Shown here piece by piece: positions 16,513-25,679 of a DNA stretch of 64,000 bases. Within the stretch, counting starts at the first letter, position 1. Every line of letters starts with the position of its first letter. Under the pieces are notes generated by a model. The model did no database searches. It was not told the DNA's origin and saw only the letters and a list, made by a program, of their open reading frames with translations. Made by a program: the position numbers and the translations under genes. The stretch comes from Flavobacterium sp. LC2016-12 (GTDB lineage Bacteria > Bacteroidota > Bacteroidia > Flavobacteriales > Flavobacteriaceae): assembly GCF_015351595.1 (NCBI RefSeq), contig NZ_JADKPT010000001.1:62001-126000 (forward strand). The letters are read 5' to 3'.

Positions 16513-17340
16513 TTAACTGTTTTTTATTGATCTTGATTTTTGAAACGGAATTTGTAGCAGATTTTTCAATTTGTTGTGCTCTTCGGCCGCCATATGCGTG
16601 TCGACTCCATATATTAATTCTTCTTTTGGCAGCGTTGTAAAAGTGCCAAAAAGCCGATCCCAAACAGAAAAAATGTTACCATAATTACTATCGGTATAAG
16701 GCAAAACATAATGATGATGTACTTTATGCATATTTGGAGAAACAATAAAATAACTCAGAAAAACATCTAATTTATTTGGTAATGAAATATTGGCATGATT
16801 AAATTGAGAAGCTACTACAGATAAGGATTGATATAAAAAAACCATCCACATCGGACTTCCAATGATTAAAACACCGGCAGTCGTAAATAAAAAACGAATA
16901 ATACTTTCTCCTGGATGATGCCTGTTGGCTGTTGTCGTGTCAATCCATGTATCAGTATGATGAATAAGATGAAAGCGCCACAGAAATTTTACTTTATGCT
17001 GAACAAAGTGTGCCAGGTAGGCGCCAATTAAATCTAAAAGAAGTAATCCGATAATAGTGTACAACCAAATAGGGATTTCCGGTAACCATTGCAGAATTCC
17101 GAAATGATTTTCTGTCGTCCAGCTGGCGGTTTTAATCAGGATAAAAGCCAAAACAAAATTGATAATAATCGTAGTAAAGGTCAGAAAAAAATTAATTCCG
17201 GCGTGATGCCATTTTCTGTATTGCATCTGAAACAACGGAAACGTATTCTCGATTAACCAAAAAACAGTGATTCCCCCAACCAAAATCAAGCTTCGGTGTG
17301 AAGACGGAATTGTACTGAAATAAGAAATAATTTCATTCAT
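16513..17340 (-). CDS. Sterol desaturase / fatty acid hydroxylase family membrane protein
   Basis: This 275-residue integral membrane di-iron enzyme belongs to the fatty-acid-hydroxylase superfamily. Histidine boxes are visible in order: HFVQHK and HLIHHTD (about 111-128), NRHHPGES, and MHKVHHHYVLPYTDSNYGNIFSVWDRLFGTF towards the C terminus. About five membrane segments surround them. Substrates of bacterial members include carotenoids, fatty acids and sterol-like lipids; which applies here is unknown. The gene follows aqpZ on the same strand but a terminator lies between. Confidence 0.88.
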   Translation of the reverse strand: MNEIISYFSTIPSSHRSLILVGGITVFWLIENTFPLFQMQYRKWHHAGINFFLTFTTIIINFVLAFILIKTASWTTENHFGILQWLPEIPIWLYTIIGLLLLDLIGAYLAHFVQHKVKFLWRFHLIHHTDTWIDTTTANRHHPGESIIRFLFTTAGVLIIGSPMWMVFLYQSLSVVASQFNHANISLPNKLDVFLSYFIVSPNMHKVHHHYVLPYTDSNYGNIFSVWDRLFGTFTTLPKEELIYGVDTHMAAEEHNKLKNLLQIPFQKSRSIKNS

Positions 17341-17369
17341 GGCAAATGCAATTTATAAATCAATAAAAA

Positions 17370-17407
17370 AAGGGAAAATCAAATATAAATATATCTGATT
17401 TTCCCTT
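17370..17407 (-). terminator. Terminator after aquaporin gene
   Basis: AAGGGAAAATCA (17370-17381) and TGATTTTCCCTT (17396-17407) form a 12-bp stem; the minus strand ends in T-rich sequence. It lies about 25 bases after the aqpZ stop codon. Confidence 0.8.
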
Positions 17408-17431
17408 AAAATTTTATAATTGAGTAAAAAA

Positions 17432-18139
17432 TTATGCGGCGTCGTGATTCTGAAGCAATGACTTATAAATAAAACCAGCCACAATCGCTCCTAAAATTGG
17501 TGCAACCCAAAATAACCAAACCTGAGACAGTGGTTCTCCACCAACAAAAACAGCTTGTGATAATGATCTTGCAGGATTTACAGAAGTATTGGTAATTGGA
17601 ATGCTTATTAAGTGAATTAAAGTTAAACCTAATCCGATTGCAATACCGGCGAATCTTCCGTTTGCAAATTTATCGGTTGCTCCTAAAATGATCAGTAAGA
17701 AGAACAATGTTAATACAAACTCAGCAATAAAAGCCGACTGTAAAGAATAACCATCAGGAGAAAATGCACCAAAACCATTTGAGGCAAAAGCACCTGCTTT
17801 AGTATTGTCAATTGCAAAACCGGCTTTCCCTGATGCGATGGTGTACAGCGTTCCTGCTGCTGCAATTGCGCCAATACATTGTGCAATAATGTAAGGCAAT
17901 AAATCTTTTGCTGAAAATCTTCCTCCGGCCCATAAACCAAAAGATACGGCAGGGTTAAAATGCCCACCCGATATATGCCCAACGGCGTAAGCCATTGTTA
18001 ATACAGTTAAACCAAAAGCTAAAGCTACACCTGCAAATCCAATTCCTAATTCAGGAATTCCGGCAGCAAAAATGGCGCTTCCGCAACCTCCAAATACCAG
18101 CCAATAGGTTCCGAAAAATTCTGCAAATAATTTTTTCAT
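17432..18139 (-). CDS. aqpZ: Aquaporin (AqpZ type)
   Basis: A 235-residue water channel of the inner membrane with six membrane segments and both NPA half-helices: [11 protein letters not shown] in the first half and [10 protein letters not shown] in the second, the arginine after the second NPA being the selectivity-filter residue. The length and the N-terminal [19 protein letters not shown] match AqpZ rather than the longer glycerol facilitators. It lies 24 bases after the DoxX gene on the same strand, so the two are probably cotranscribed. Confidence 0.93.
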   Translation of the reverse strand: MKKLFAEFFGTYWLVFGGCGSAIFAAGIPELGIGFAGVALAFGLTVLTMAYAVGHISGGHFNPAVSFGLWAGGRFSAKDLLPYIIAQCIGAIAAAGTLYTIASGKAGFAIDNTKAGAFASNGFGAFSPDGYSLQSAFIAEFVLTLFFLLIILGATDKFANGRFAGIAIGLGLTLIHLISIPITNTSVNPARSLSQAVFVGGEPLSQVWLFWVAPILGAIVAGFIYKSLLQNHDAA

Positions 18140-18163
18140 AATAAAATAATTTAATGGTTAATG

Positions 18164-18520
18164 TTAGAATGTATATTGGTAAGCCCAATAAATCAAAACA
18201 ATTTGTAAGGGCAAACGTACAAATAAAATCCATTTTGGCAAGCCGAAACCAGCTTTTTTATCTTGAAACATGAATAGGTTAGCAGGAAATATAGCAATCA
18301 GTAAAGCTATAATTCCCCATGCAGCAAATCTTCTTGAAAAAGGAAACAGTAGGAGAACGCCTAAAATTATTTCAGCAGCTCCGCTCAAAGTATTTATTAA
18401 TTTGGGGTTTTTAAATAAGGGTGGAATGATTCGGATGTACATTCCGGGATTTCTAAAATGATTAATTCCAGCAATTATATACAAAAAAGCCATTAAATAT
18501 AAATGCCAGGGTAAATTCAT
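18164..18520 (-). CDS. DoxX-family small membrane protein
   Basis: 118 residues with four hydrophobic segments and the DoxX-like pattern FLYIIAGINHFRNPGMY ... LSGAAEIILGVLLLFP ... FPANLFMFQ. Family members are small membrane proteins linked to redox or thiosulfate metabolism in a few organisms; most are uncharacterised. It probably heads a two-gene unit with aqpZ. Confidence 0.82.
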   Translation of the reverse strand: MNLPWHLYLMAFLYIIAGINHFRNPGMYIRIIPPLFKNPKLINTLSGAAEIILGVLLLFPFSRRFAAWGIIALLIAIFPANLFMFQDKKAGFGLPKWILFVRLPLQIVLIYWAYQYTF

Positions 18521-18607
18521 GATATCGTATTGTTTATCACGAATTTATAAAAAAATTAACAATTATAACATTACAAGAGGCTTTTTTTTAATAGTATATA
18601 AAATGAA

Positions 18608-19504
18608 CTAATTTTTGCGTTTAAAATTTACATTCATTATGATAATAGCCAGGATTATCAGAACAATTCCGACCCATTGAGAAAAGATCACTTTCTCGTT
18701 TAAAAGTACATAAGCCATCATTACCGAAACAGGTAATTCTAAAGCAGAAACAATACTTCCTAAACCAATTCCGGTTAATGGGAAACCTGCGTTCATAAGC
18801 ATTGGTGGAATGATAGTTCCGAATAGAGATAACACAAGTCCCCATTTTATGAAAATTTCCAAATTAAATGGTGTTACCTGAGTAACAAATGCAAATGAAA
18901 ATACAATTACGGCACCTCCTAAAAGCATATATAGACTTCGTTGTGCCGATGATATTTCAGTAGCAACGCGATTTGCAGTAAACATAGTTGTAGTGAAAGA
19001 AGCCGCAGCCATTACTCCCCAGGCAAGTCCTCTCCAATCTAATTTTATATCATTATTGATGATATTAGTTGCTAAAACAGTTCCGACAAGGACAATGAAA
19101 ACGGCAATTACTTTTTGCTTAGAAGGTAATTTTTTCTCTAGAATCATCTCCAGTAAAACACCCATCCACACCGTTTGCATCAATAAAACGATTCCAATAG
19201 AAACCGGAATGTATTTTACAGCTAAATAATAAAACAAACTTGTCATTCCTAAAGAAGTTCCGGCCAGCATTAAGCTAAAAATGTTTTTTGGAGTCGCTTT
19301 TACAGCAGTACCTTTATTTTTTATTTTTTGGAAGGTATTAATTAACAGAATTCCAATAATACCCAAAACAAATTGAGATGTTGTTACTTCGGCAGTTGTA
19401 TATCCTTCAGAGTAAGCCATTTTTACAAAAGTGGCTAACATTCCGTAAGTTGTAGCTCCTAAAGCAACTAAAAATACTCCCTTTAATACATTGTTTTGTG
19501 ACAT
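18608..19504 (-). CDS. EamA-family (DMT superfamily) transporter
   Basis: This 298-residue inner-membrane protein has ten hydrophobic segments arranged as two EamA repeats of about 140 residues (first from GATTYGMLATFVKMAYSEG, second from GLAWGVMAAASFTTTMF). DMT exporters typically move amino acids or metabolites; the substrate cannot be deduced. A TACCTTTG element lies 31 bases before the ATG. Confidence 0.88.
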   Translation of the reverse strand: MSQNNVLKGVFLVALGATTYGMLATFVKMAYSEGYTTAEVTTSQFVLGIIGILLINTFQKIKNKGTAVKATPKNIFSLMLAGTSLGMTSLFYYLAVKYIPVSIGIVLLMQTVWMGVLLEMILEKKLPSKQKVIAVFIVLVGTVLATNIINNDIKLDWRGLAWGVMAAASFTTTMFTANRVATEISSAQRSLYMLLGGAVIVFSFAFVTQVTPFNLEIFIKWGLVLSLFGTIIPPMLMNAGFPLTGIGLGSIVSALELPVSVMMAYVLLNEKVIFSQWVGIVLIILAIIIMNVNFKRKN

Positions 19505-19535
19505 CTGAATCTATTTTTTAAAAAAATTAAGCCGG

Positions 19536-19543
19536 CAAAGGTA
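19536..19543 (-). promoter_or_regulatory. -7 element (TACCTTTG) for the EamA transporter
   Basis: The minus strand reads TACCTTTG, 31 bases upstream of the ATG at 19504. Confidence 0.6.
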
Positions 19544-19657
19544 AGCTATTTTGTTTAAGATTTAGCAGAAAATTGACGCAAACAGTATTATTGCTATTGT
19601 TTCAGAAGCATATTTTTCTTCTAAATTGAAGATTTCTCAGAATGTTGAAAATGATTA

Positions 19658-19696
19658 AAATAAAAAAGCCATCAAAATCTGTGATTTGATGGCTTT
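19658..19696 (-). terminator. Terminator of the nrnA-gldI-PPIase operon
   Basis: Stem AAAGCCATCAAA / TTTGATGGCTTT with an 8-base loop and minus-strand T run, about 30 bases after the stop of the last gene. No comparable hairpin was seen within the four-gene run. Confidence 0.88.
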
Positions 19697-19726
19697 GTGT
19701 TTTTTGCGAAAAATAATCAGAATTAA

Positions 19727-20857
19727 TTACTTTGCAGGTTGATTTTGATACGTTTCAATTTCAAAAATTAAAGTCGCGTTTGGCGGAATTACGCCTCCGG
19801 CACCTTTTTCTCCATAAGCTAAATTGGATGGCAGGAAGAAAATTGCTTTTTCTCCATCAGTCATCATATCTAAAGCTTCGATGAATCCCGGAATCATTCC
19901 GTCTTTTTTACCCACTGTAAAAGGAAAAGCTTTATATCCACCTTGTGCATCTCTGCTCGCATCATATTTACCATAAGCTTTTGCTACACTTGACATGCTG
20001 CTGTCAAAAAGATTTCCATCTTCAAAATAACCTGCATAATGAAAGTAAATGTTTGATCCATCAGCACCTTTTACACCAGTTCCTTTTTGTGTTACCACAT
20101 ATTTTAAACCAGATGCTGTTGTAGTCGCTTTCGCTTTTGTTGCTGCAAAATACGCTGCTTTATCTTTGATAACTTTTTGTCCTTCTAATTTTTTACCTTC
20201 TTCTTTTTTAACGTCATCGGCTAAAACTTTTACTGCGTCGAATTTTTTAGCAGCGGCACCTTTGCGTGTAATTGTAATCTTTGTCATAATATCACCCTGA
20301 ACAATTTTATTTACATTATCCATTCCAGAAACTACATGTCCAAAAATAGTATGCTTACCATTTAACCAAGGTGTTTCCTTATGCGTAATAAAAAATTGGC
20401 TTCCATTGGTAGCAGGCCCAGAATTTGCCATTGCTAAAATACCGCCTTTGTCAAATTTTAATTCTTCTCTAAATTCATCTTTAAATGCGAATCCAGGTCC
20501 TCCAGCACCAGTCCCATCAGGGTCTCCACCCTGAATCATGAAATCATTGATAACTCTGTGAAATTTTAATCCATCGTAAAATGGTTTTCCTTTTAGTTTT
20601 TCCACTTTTACGTTAGGATTTTTACCTTCTGCCAAAGAGATAAAATTAGCTACAGTAACAGGAGCTTTTACATATTCTAAAGAGATAACAATGTCTCCTT
20701 TTGTTGTAGCAATAGTAGCAAAAATACCATCATTTGGATCTGCTTTTGCAACTGTTTTTGTTGGTGCAGCTTTTGGTTTAGCAACAGGTTTTTTTGTTGT
20801 CTGAGCCTGAATATTTACTATTGCAAGGCAAAATAAAAATAGAAGTTTAAATTTCAT
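19727..20857 (-). CDS. Secreted peptidyl-prolyl isomerase, cyclophilin-FKBP fusion (second copy)
   Basis: A 376-residue two-domain proline isomerase. Signal peptide to about NIQAQ (18), a Lys/Ala/Pro linker, then a cyclophilin domain at about 43-205 (FHRVINDFMIQGGDPDG, GSQFFIT, NGKHTIFGHV) and an FKBP domain at about 250-372 (IYFHYAGYFEDGNLFDSS, DGMIPGFIEAL, IFFLPSNLAYGEKGAGGVIPPNATL). Key catalytic residues of both folds look intact. It folds or matures exported proteins. It is 40 bases downstream of a sister gene with the same architecture and is last in an operon that includes gldI. It lacks the lipobox of its sister, so it may be soluble in the periplasm. Confidence 0.93.
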   Translation of the reverse strand: MKFKLLFLFCLAIVNIQAQTTKKPVAKPKAAPTKTVAKADPNDGIFATIATTKGDIVISLEYVKAPVTVANFISLAEGKNPNVKVEKLKGKPFYDGLKFHRVINDFMIQGGDPDGTGAGGPGFAFKDEFREELKFDKGGILAMANSGPATNGSQFFITHKETPWLNGKHTIFGHVVSGMDNVNKIVQGDIMTKITITRKGAAAKKFDAVKVLADDVKKEEGKKLEGQKVIKDKAAYFAATKAKATTTASGLKYVVTQKGTGVKGADGSNIYFHYAGYFEDGNLFDSSMSSVAKAYGKYDASRDAQGGYKAFPFTVGKKDGMIPGFIEALDMMTDGEKAIFFLPSNLAYGEKGAGGVIPPNATLIFEIETYQNQPAK

Positions 20858-20897
20858 CGTATTCCGAATTTAAGTCTCTGATAAGTTTTAAAATATA

Positions 20898-21974
20898 TTA
20901 TTGTGGTTTTTCTAATAATTGAATTTCGAAAACAATATTAGCATTTGGTGGAATAACATTTCCAGCTCCGGTTGCGCCATAAGCCAAATGAGATGGAATA
21001 AAAATAACTGCTTTGTCTCCAAATGAAAGTTGTTCAATTCCTTCAATAAAACCTGGAATCAAACCTGATTTACTTCCTGCTGTAAAAGGAATTGGCTGAT
21101 ATTGTTTTGCTTCAGCTCTTGCCGGATCAAATTTTCCAAAAGTTTTGGCAACTTCTTCTACGCTTGAATCAAAAAGAGTTCCGTTTTCTAAGAAGCCTGA
21201 GTAATGAATGTAAACCTGAGTTCCTGTTGCAGGTTTTTTTCCTGTTCCTTTTTCAGTAATTATATATTCTAATCCAGTACTTGTTTTTGTGGCTTTAGCT
21301 TTTAAAGCGGCAAGAGCCTCTACTTTTTCTTTTTGAACTCCGGCATATTTACTTTGTTCTTTTGCTATTTCTGAAAAATAATCATGAAATACTTTTACAG
21401 CATCAAACTTTTTAGCTGCTTCACCATTTCTGATGATGGTTACAGTAACAATTTTATCATCTTGTTTTACCTGATTTACTACTTCTTGTCCTTTTTCAAC
21501 TACATGACCAAAAATAGTGTGTTTTCCATCTAACCATGGAGTTTCAACATGCGTAATGAAAAATTGGCTGCTGTTTGTTCCGGGACCGTTATTAGCCATT
21601 GCCAGAACGCCTCCTTTATCAAATTTTAAATCAGTGATTTCATCTTTAAATTTATATCCGGTATCTCCAGAACCAGTTCCTTCCGGATCTCCGGTTTGAA
21701 TCATAAAATCTTCAATTACTCTGTGAAATTTTAAACCATCATAAAAAGGTTTTCCTTTAAGGTATTCCTTAGTTACAAATTCGTTTTTACCTTCTGCTAA
21801 GGTTACAAAATTTGCTACTGTAATTGGTGCTTTTTTATAATCCAATTCAACAATAATATGCCCTTTGTTAGTTTCAATGTCAGCATATAAACCATCTGGT
21901 AAATTGCTATGCTCGTCTTTACAAGAATAAAATGAGGTAACGGCTAGTAGTAATAATAAAATACTCTTTTTCAT
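20898..21974 (-). CDS. Lipoprotein peptidyl-prolyl isomerase, cyclophilin-FKBP fusion (first copy)
   Basis: 358 residues with a lipoprotein signal (LLLLLAVTSFYSC, Cys18). The cyclophilin domain at about 28-190 shows FHRVIEDFMIQTGDPEG, GPGTNSSQFFIT and DGKHTIFGHV; the FKBP domain at about 235-356 shows VYIHYSGFLENGTLFDSS, GLIPGFIEGI and AVIFIPSHLAYGATGAGNVIPPNA. It is a paralogue of the next gene and arose by tandem duplication. It is 15 bases downstream of gldI. Placement with GldI suggests a set of envelope isomerases made together. Confidence 0.93.
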   Translation of the reverse strand: MKKSILLLLLAVTSFYSCKDEHSNLPDGLYADIETNKGHIIVELDYKKAPITVANFVTLAEGKNEFVTKEYLKGKPFYDGLKFHRVIEDFMIQTGDPEGTGSGDTGYKFKDEITDLKFDKGGVLAMANNGPGTNSSQFFITHVETPWLDGKHTIFGHVVEKGQEVVNQVKQDDKIVTVTIIRNGEAAKKFDAVKVFHDYFSEIAKEQSKYAGVQKEKVEALAALKAKATKTSTGLEYIITEKGTGKKPATGTQVYIHYSGFLENGTLFDSSVEEVAKTFGKFDPARAEAKQYQPIPFTAGSKSGLIPGFIEGIEQLSFGDKAVIFIPSHLAYGATGAGNVIPPNANIVFEIQLLEKPQ

Positions 21975-21989
21975 TTTTAAAATGTTGTT

Positions 21990-22691
21990 TTATGGGTTTA
22001 TTGTATCTTTTTTAATTTGAGTTGCGGGTTTTACTGGTGCAGGTTTTGCCGCTACAGGTTTTGGAGTTTGTCCAGGAGTTGTGGGAGCTGCAGTTTGCCC
22101 TGTTGGAGTTTGTGTCGCTGGAACTGCCGCTTTTGGAGCTGAAGGATCCGGAACAAAATTGCGTAGGGTAACTGTGCAGATTAAGGACTCATTAGGGCCT
22201 ATTTTTTTGTTGTCGCCATGGTATCCGTATGCAATATGCGATGGAAATAAGAAAGTTGCCGTCTCATTTTTACGCATTAGTTTGATACCGTCACGTAATC
22301 CCATCATGATTTCTTGTTTGTCGACACGATAAGTTTGTGGACCAAGGTCAGCCTCTGAATAAATTATATTGCCTTTGATATCTTTTATTTCCAAATTGAA
22401 ATAAGCAATATCACCTTTACGTGGCGTTTGCGTTTCGGTAAAATTTCTTTCTTCATAAGAAAGCCAATAGCCTTTTCTTGTAGCGTAATATTTTACTTTC
22501 GGATTGCTTTTGATGATCTTCTTAATAACCTTTTCTTCATCAGCTATTAATTTTTTATTACGATCAACTGATTTTTTCATAAAAGACCCCGAAGCTTGTG
22601 AAATAGGCCTTCTGGCATCTTCATGTTGTTTACAGCTAACCAATAAAACAGCAAAGAGGAGCGTGTAAATGCTTAGTTTTATATAGTTCAT
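21990..22691 (-). CDS. gldI: Gliding-motility-associated FKBP lipoprotein GldI
   Basis: GldI is a lipoprotein of the FKBP peptidyl-prolyl isomerase family required for gliding in Flavobacterium johnsoniae and presumably for folding of Gld/T9SS parts. This 233-residue protein has the lipobox LFAVLLVSC (Cys20), an N-terminal helical segment, an FKBP domain at about 95-185 (GDIAYFNLEIKDIKGNIIYSE, MMGLRDGIKLM, ATFLFPSHIAYGYHG) and a Pro/Ala/Thr-rich tail of about 45 residues. The FKBP motif is shorter than in the fusions next door. It is followed at 15 bases by the first fusion PPIase and preceded at 6 bases by nrnA. Confidence 0.88.
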   Translation of the reverse strand: MNYIKLSIYTLLFAVLLVSCKQHEDARRPISQASGSFMKKSVDRNKKLIADEEKVIKKIIKSNPKVKYYATRKGYWLSYEERNFTETQTPRKGDIAYFNLEIKDIKGNIIYSEADLGPQTYRVDKQEIMMGLRDGIKLMRKNETATFLFPSHIAYGYHGDNKKIGPNESLICTVTLRNFVPDPSAPKAAVPATQTPTGQTAAPTTPGQTPKPVAAKPAPVKPATQIKKDTINP

Positions 22692-22697
22692 AGTAGG

Positions 22698-23702
22698 TTA
22701 TATTTTTAGTTTAGTTACTAAATCTTCAAATTTTTTCAGGGTTTCTTCCATCGAAACGTCTGATCTTCCGCCGGCTGCATTACTATGTCCGCCACCGTTA
22801 AAATGATCTCGGGCAAACTGATTCACATCAAATCCACCTTGTGAACGGAAAGAAATTTTGATAATTTTCTCGTCTTTATTTTCGATAAAAATAGCAGTAA
22901 AAACAATACCTTTTATACTTAAGCCGTAATTTACAATTCCTTCAGTGTCACCTTTTACATAATCAAATGAGTCAAGTTCGTCCTGAGTAAGCGAAGTATA
23001 TGAGGTTTTATGTTCTTCAAATACTTTCATATTCTGCAAAGCACGTCCTAATAATTGTAAACGACTGTAGGAACTATTATCAAATAATAAAACAGGAATC
23101 TGAGTGTTTTCAACCCCTAAATCAATCAATTCTGCAATAATTCGATGCGTGTTTCCTGTAGTTCCCGGAAAACGGAATGAACCTGAATCTGTTAATATTC
23201 CGGTATAGATACAGGTTGCAATGGTTTTATCTAAATCTTCTTTTTTGTTTAAGAAAGAAATGAAGTTGTAAACCATCTCACAGGTTGATCCGAATGATGT
23301 GTCAGAATAAGTATAAGCAGCATAATCATCAGGTTTTTGGTGATGATCAATCATGATAAACGGAGCAGTTAACTTTGCTAAAGTATGTTCCATTTCGCCT
23401 GTACGATGAAAAGCATTAAAGTCAAGTGTAAAAATCAACTCGGCTTCTTCTAATATTTTGGTACAGTTTTCAGTATCTTTTTCAAATATTTTTACAGTTT
23501 CAGAACCTGGAAGCCAGGCTAAAAAATCAGGAAAATCATTAGGAGCAATTACCGTTGGCTGGTGATTGTTTTTTAATAAAAAGTGGTATAAAGCTAAAGT
23601 AGAACCCATAGCATCGCCATCTGGTCCTCTGTGCGGTATAATTGCAATTTTCTTTGGAGTTGCAAGCAACAATTGTATTGCCTGAATATCTTGTATTTTC
23701 AT
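22698..23702 (-). CDS. nrnA: DHH-family phosphoesterase (NrnA-like nanoRNase/pAp phosphatase)
   Basis: 334 residues, DHH plus DHHA1 domains. Motifs: IIPHRGPDGDAMGS (about 23-36), LIFTLDFNAFHRTG, FIMIDHHQKPDDYA (the DHH motif) and the C-terminal HFNGGGHSNAAGGR of DHHA1. NrnA enzymes degrade 2-5 nucleotide RNA and dephosphorylate pAp in the cytoplasm. It is the first gene of the run ending at 19727, with 6 bases to gldI, so it is translationally close to the gliding gene; a functional link is not evident. Confidence 0.9.
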   Translation of the reverse strand: MKIQDIQAIQLLLATPKKIAIIPHRGPDGDAMGSTLALYHFLLKNNHQPTVIAPNDFPDFLAWLPGSETVKIFEKDTENCTKILEEAELIFTLDFNAFHRTGEMEHTLAKLTAPFIMIDHHQKPDDYAAYTYSDTSFGSTCEMVYNFISFLNKKEDLDKTIATCIYTGILTDSGSFRFPGTTGNTHRIIAELIDLGVENTQIPVLLFDNSSYSRLQLLGRALQNMKVFEEHKTSYTSLTQDELDSFDYVKGDTEGIVNYGLSIKGIVFTAIFIENKDEKIIKISFRSQGGFDVNQFARDHFNGGGHSNAAGGRSDVSMEETLKKFEDLVTKLKI

Positions 23703-23943
23703 AGTGTGCGAATTTACATTTTTTTAATGTAATGTTGAAAACATTTTGGAGATTAACACACTTTTATAAGTTATAAGTTAGGATTTTTTGAATTGTGAAA
23801 TTATGAGTTGTTCCACAGAGATTCGCAAAGAATTCGCGGAGATACACAAAATGATTAATTTTAGGATTGGAAGGTTAGGACTGGAAATTTAAGATTGAAT
23901 TAAAATTGACATTGAAATTGCTATTGTCATTGGAATTTGGAAT
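23703..23943. other. Gap with simple-sequence remnants (ATTGNNATTG, GATTCGC)
   Basis: No gene. It contains GAGATTCGCAAAGAATTCGCGGAGAT (an imperfect small palindrome), resembling wording at 9505-9542, then a low-complexity string of ATTG and GGAATTT units similar to 10288-10320 and 27185-27230. Probably decayed intergenic repeats. Confidence 0.4.
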
Positions 23944-25188
23944 TTAAAAATTGGAATTTATTTTATGATACAACTTATATTTGGCTCCTTTCACAATCTG
24001 TGATTTATAAATCCCAACAGAACCTGAAGAAAAGTAAGCAATGGTACAAGCGATTGCAATGAAAATTCCGGGTTGAATTCCGAATAATTCCATTCCCATA
24101 ATAGTGCAGGTGATAGGAGTGTGGGTAGCTCCTGAAAATACAGCTACAAATCCTATTCCGGCTAAAAGGGCAATAGGCATTGGAATAATGGCAGATAAAG
24201 CACTTCCTAAAGTTGCTCCCACAAAAAATAACGGAGTTACTTCGCCACCTTTAAAACCGGCACCTAAAGTAAAGCCTGTAAATACTATTTTAAGCAAAAA
24301 ATCATACCATTGATTTTGGTTGGAAAATGAATCTACAATAACCGGAACACCTAATCCTGAGAATTTTGTAAAGCCCAACCCAGCAATGGCAATGGCTAAA
24401 ATGATTCCGCCAATAAAAGGTCGGAGTGGAGGATATTTGATGTTTTTTGAAAAAAGAGAGCTCCAAAAATGCGTGCTTCGGGAAAATAATAATGCAGCAA
24501 AACCAGATAGTACTCCAACAATACAGGTATAGACAATATTGTGCAGATTGATTTCCGGAATATCGGGAATGCTATAATGAGTATGTTTTACCTGCCAGAA
24601 TTCGACGGTGAAATAAGCTGTATACGCAACAAGAAAAGATAAAATAACACTTTTGATATTGATTTTGCTGAAGTACAAAACTTCCAAAGCAAAAATGGCA
24701 CCCGCCAGAGGAGTTCCAAAAACAGAGGCAAAACCGGCACTGATCCCGAGTATGATCAATACTTTTCTTTCGGAATTATTCAGGTTGAAGAATTTAGTGA
24801 ATTGATCTGCGATTGCGCCTCCCATTTGTACAGCTGTTCCTTCACGACCTGCAGAACCTCCAAATAAATGGGTTATTAAAGTTCCTAAAAGTACTAAAGG
24901 AGCCATTTTAAACGGAATGACCTTCTTGGGTTTTTCGTATTCTTCCAGCAATAAGTTATTGCCTTTTACGACAGATTTTCCCCAATAATAATAACTGAAT
25001 CCAACAATTAATCCGCCGAAAGGCAATAGCCAGACGATCCAGTCGTGGTGAATTCTAAATTGCGTAACCCATTCCAAAGAAACCAAAAAAAAGGCCGAAG
25101 CTGATCCGGACAAAATACCTATCAAAAAACAGATCAAAATCCATTTGAAAGTAGTCAGGAATATTTCTTTTAGTTTTTGAGAAGTCAT
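23944..25188 (-). CDS. CLC-family antiporter with fluoride-type (CLC-F) motifs
   Basis: A 414-residue CLC membrane protein with about 10-12 helices. The canonical CLC motifs are altered: GREGP is GREGT (gating Glu116 in GGSAGREGTAVQ), and GxFxP is replaced by GFKGGEVTP (Glu316, Thr318). These are the features of the fluoride/proton antiporter branch CLC-F, in which a Glu and Thr occupy that second site. The usual GSGIP is replaced by GNNLLLE. It therefore probably exports fluoride, not chloride (inference). The ATG at 25188 is preferred: an upstream GTG at 25218 lies inside the inverted repeat at 25214-25286. Confidence 0.85.
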   Translation of the reverse strand: MTSQKLKEIFLTTFKWILICFLIGILSGSASAFFLVSLEWVTQFRIHHDWIVWLLPFGGLIVGFSYYYWGKSVVKGNNLLLEEYEKPKKVIPFKMAPLVLLGTLITHLFGGSAGREGTAVQMGGAIADQFTKFFNLNNSERKVLIILGISAGFASVFGTPLAGAIFALEVLYFSKINIKSVILSFLVAYTAYFTVEFWQVKHTHYSIPDIPEINLHNIVYTCIVGVLSGFAALLFSRSTHFWSSLFSKNIKYPPLRPFIGGIILAIAIAGLGFTKFSGLGVPVIVDSFSNQNQWYDFLLKIVFTGFTLGAGFKGGEVTPLFFVGATLGSALSAIIPMPIALLAGIGFVAVFSGATHTPITCTIMGMELFGIQPGIFIAIACTIAYFSSGSVGIYKSQIVKGAKYKLYHKINSNF

Positions 25189-25213
25189 TAATGTATTTAA
25201 GGGCAGATTTTTC

Positions 25214-25286
25214 GCCACTAATTCACGAATTTAGAAAAAAATATTTGTTTTGATCTTTTTACAATATTAATTCGTGAATTCGTGGC
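25214..25286. repeat. Inverted repeat of the 'GCCAC...GTGGC' family, copy 2
   Basis: The arms GCCACTAATTCACGAATT and AATTCGTGAATTCGTGGC are almost perfect inverted copies, with a 37-base loop. The element fills the gap between the CLC and ridA genes. Confidence 0.75.
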
Positions 25287-25295
25287 TAATAAATA

Positions 25296-25679
25296 TTACT
25301 GAACAACAGCTGTAAATTCAATTTCAACTAAATATTCAGGAGCAACCAGTTTGCTGATTTCATAAAAACCGGTTGTAGGTTTTACGTCTTTAAAAAACGC
25401 TGAATGCGCTCTTGCAACTTCTTCAAAAGTCGAAATATTAGTAGTAAAAATTCGTGTTCTGATGACATCTTTCATTCCAACATTCAAATCTTCCAGTACT
25501 TTTTCAACACGTTCTAAAATGTTATAAGTTTGAGCATAAGCATCATCGGCTTTTACTTTTTCGCCATCAACAATAGCCACAGTGCCTGAAACTTCAATGA
25601 TATTGCCAATTCGTACTGCACGGCAATATCCCATTTTGTCTTCCCATGGTGATCCTGTCAAGATGTTTTCTCTTTTCAT
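25296..25679 (-). CDS. RidA/YjgF-family protein
   Basis: 127 residues, a complete RidA fold: GYCRAVRIGNIIEVSGTVAI at the N terminus, DVIRTRIFTTNI with the family arginine, and PEYLVEIEFTAVV at the C terminus. RidA proteins hydrolyse reactive enamine/imine intermediates; this group (with the C-terminal VEIE) may have a different substrate from E. coli RidA. It stands alone before the cbpM gene. Confidence 0.88.
   Translation of the reverse strand: MKRENILTGSPWEDKMGYCRAVRIGNIIEVSGTVAIVDGEKVKADDAYAQTYNILERVEKVLEDLNVGMKDVIRTRIFTTNISTFEEVARAHSAFFKDVKPTTGFYEISKLVAPEYLVEIEFTAVVQ

Noticed and set aside
23820..23847. GATTCGC palindrome as a regulator site
   Set aside because: It resembles decayed repeat wording seen in other gaps and has no clear promoter association.
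25189..25218. GTG start giving a longer CLC protein
   Set aside because: The GTG lies inside the inverted repeat at 25214-25286, and the ATG at 25188 starts a normal N terminus.
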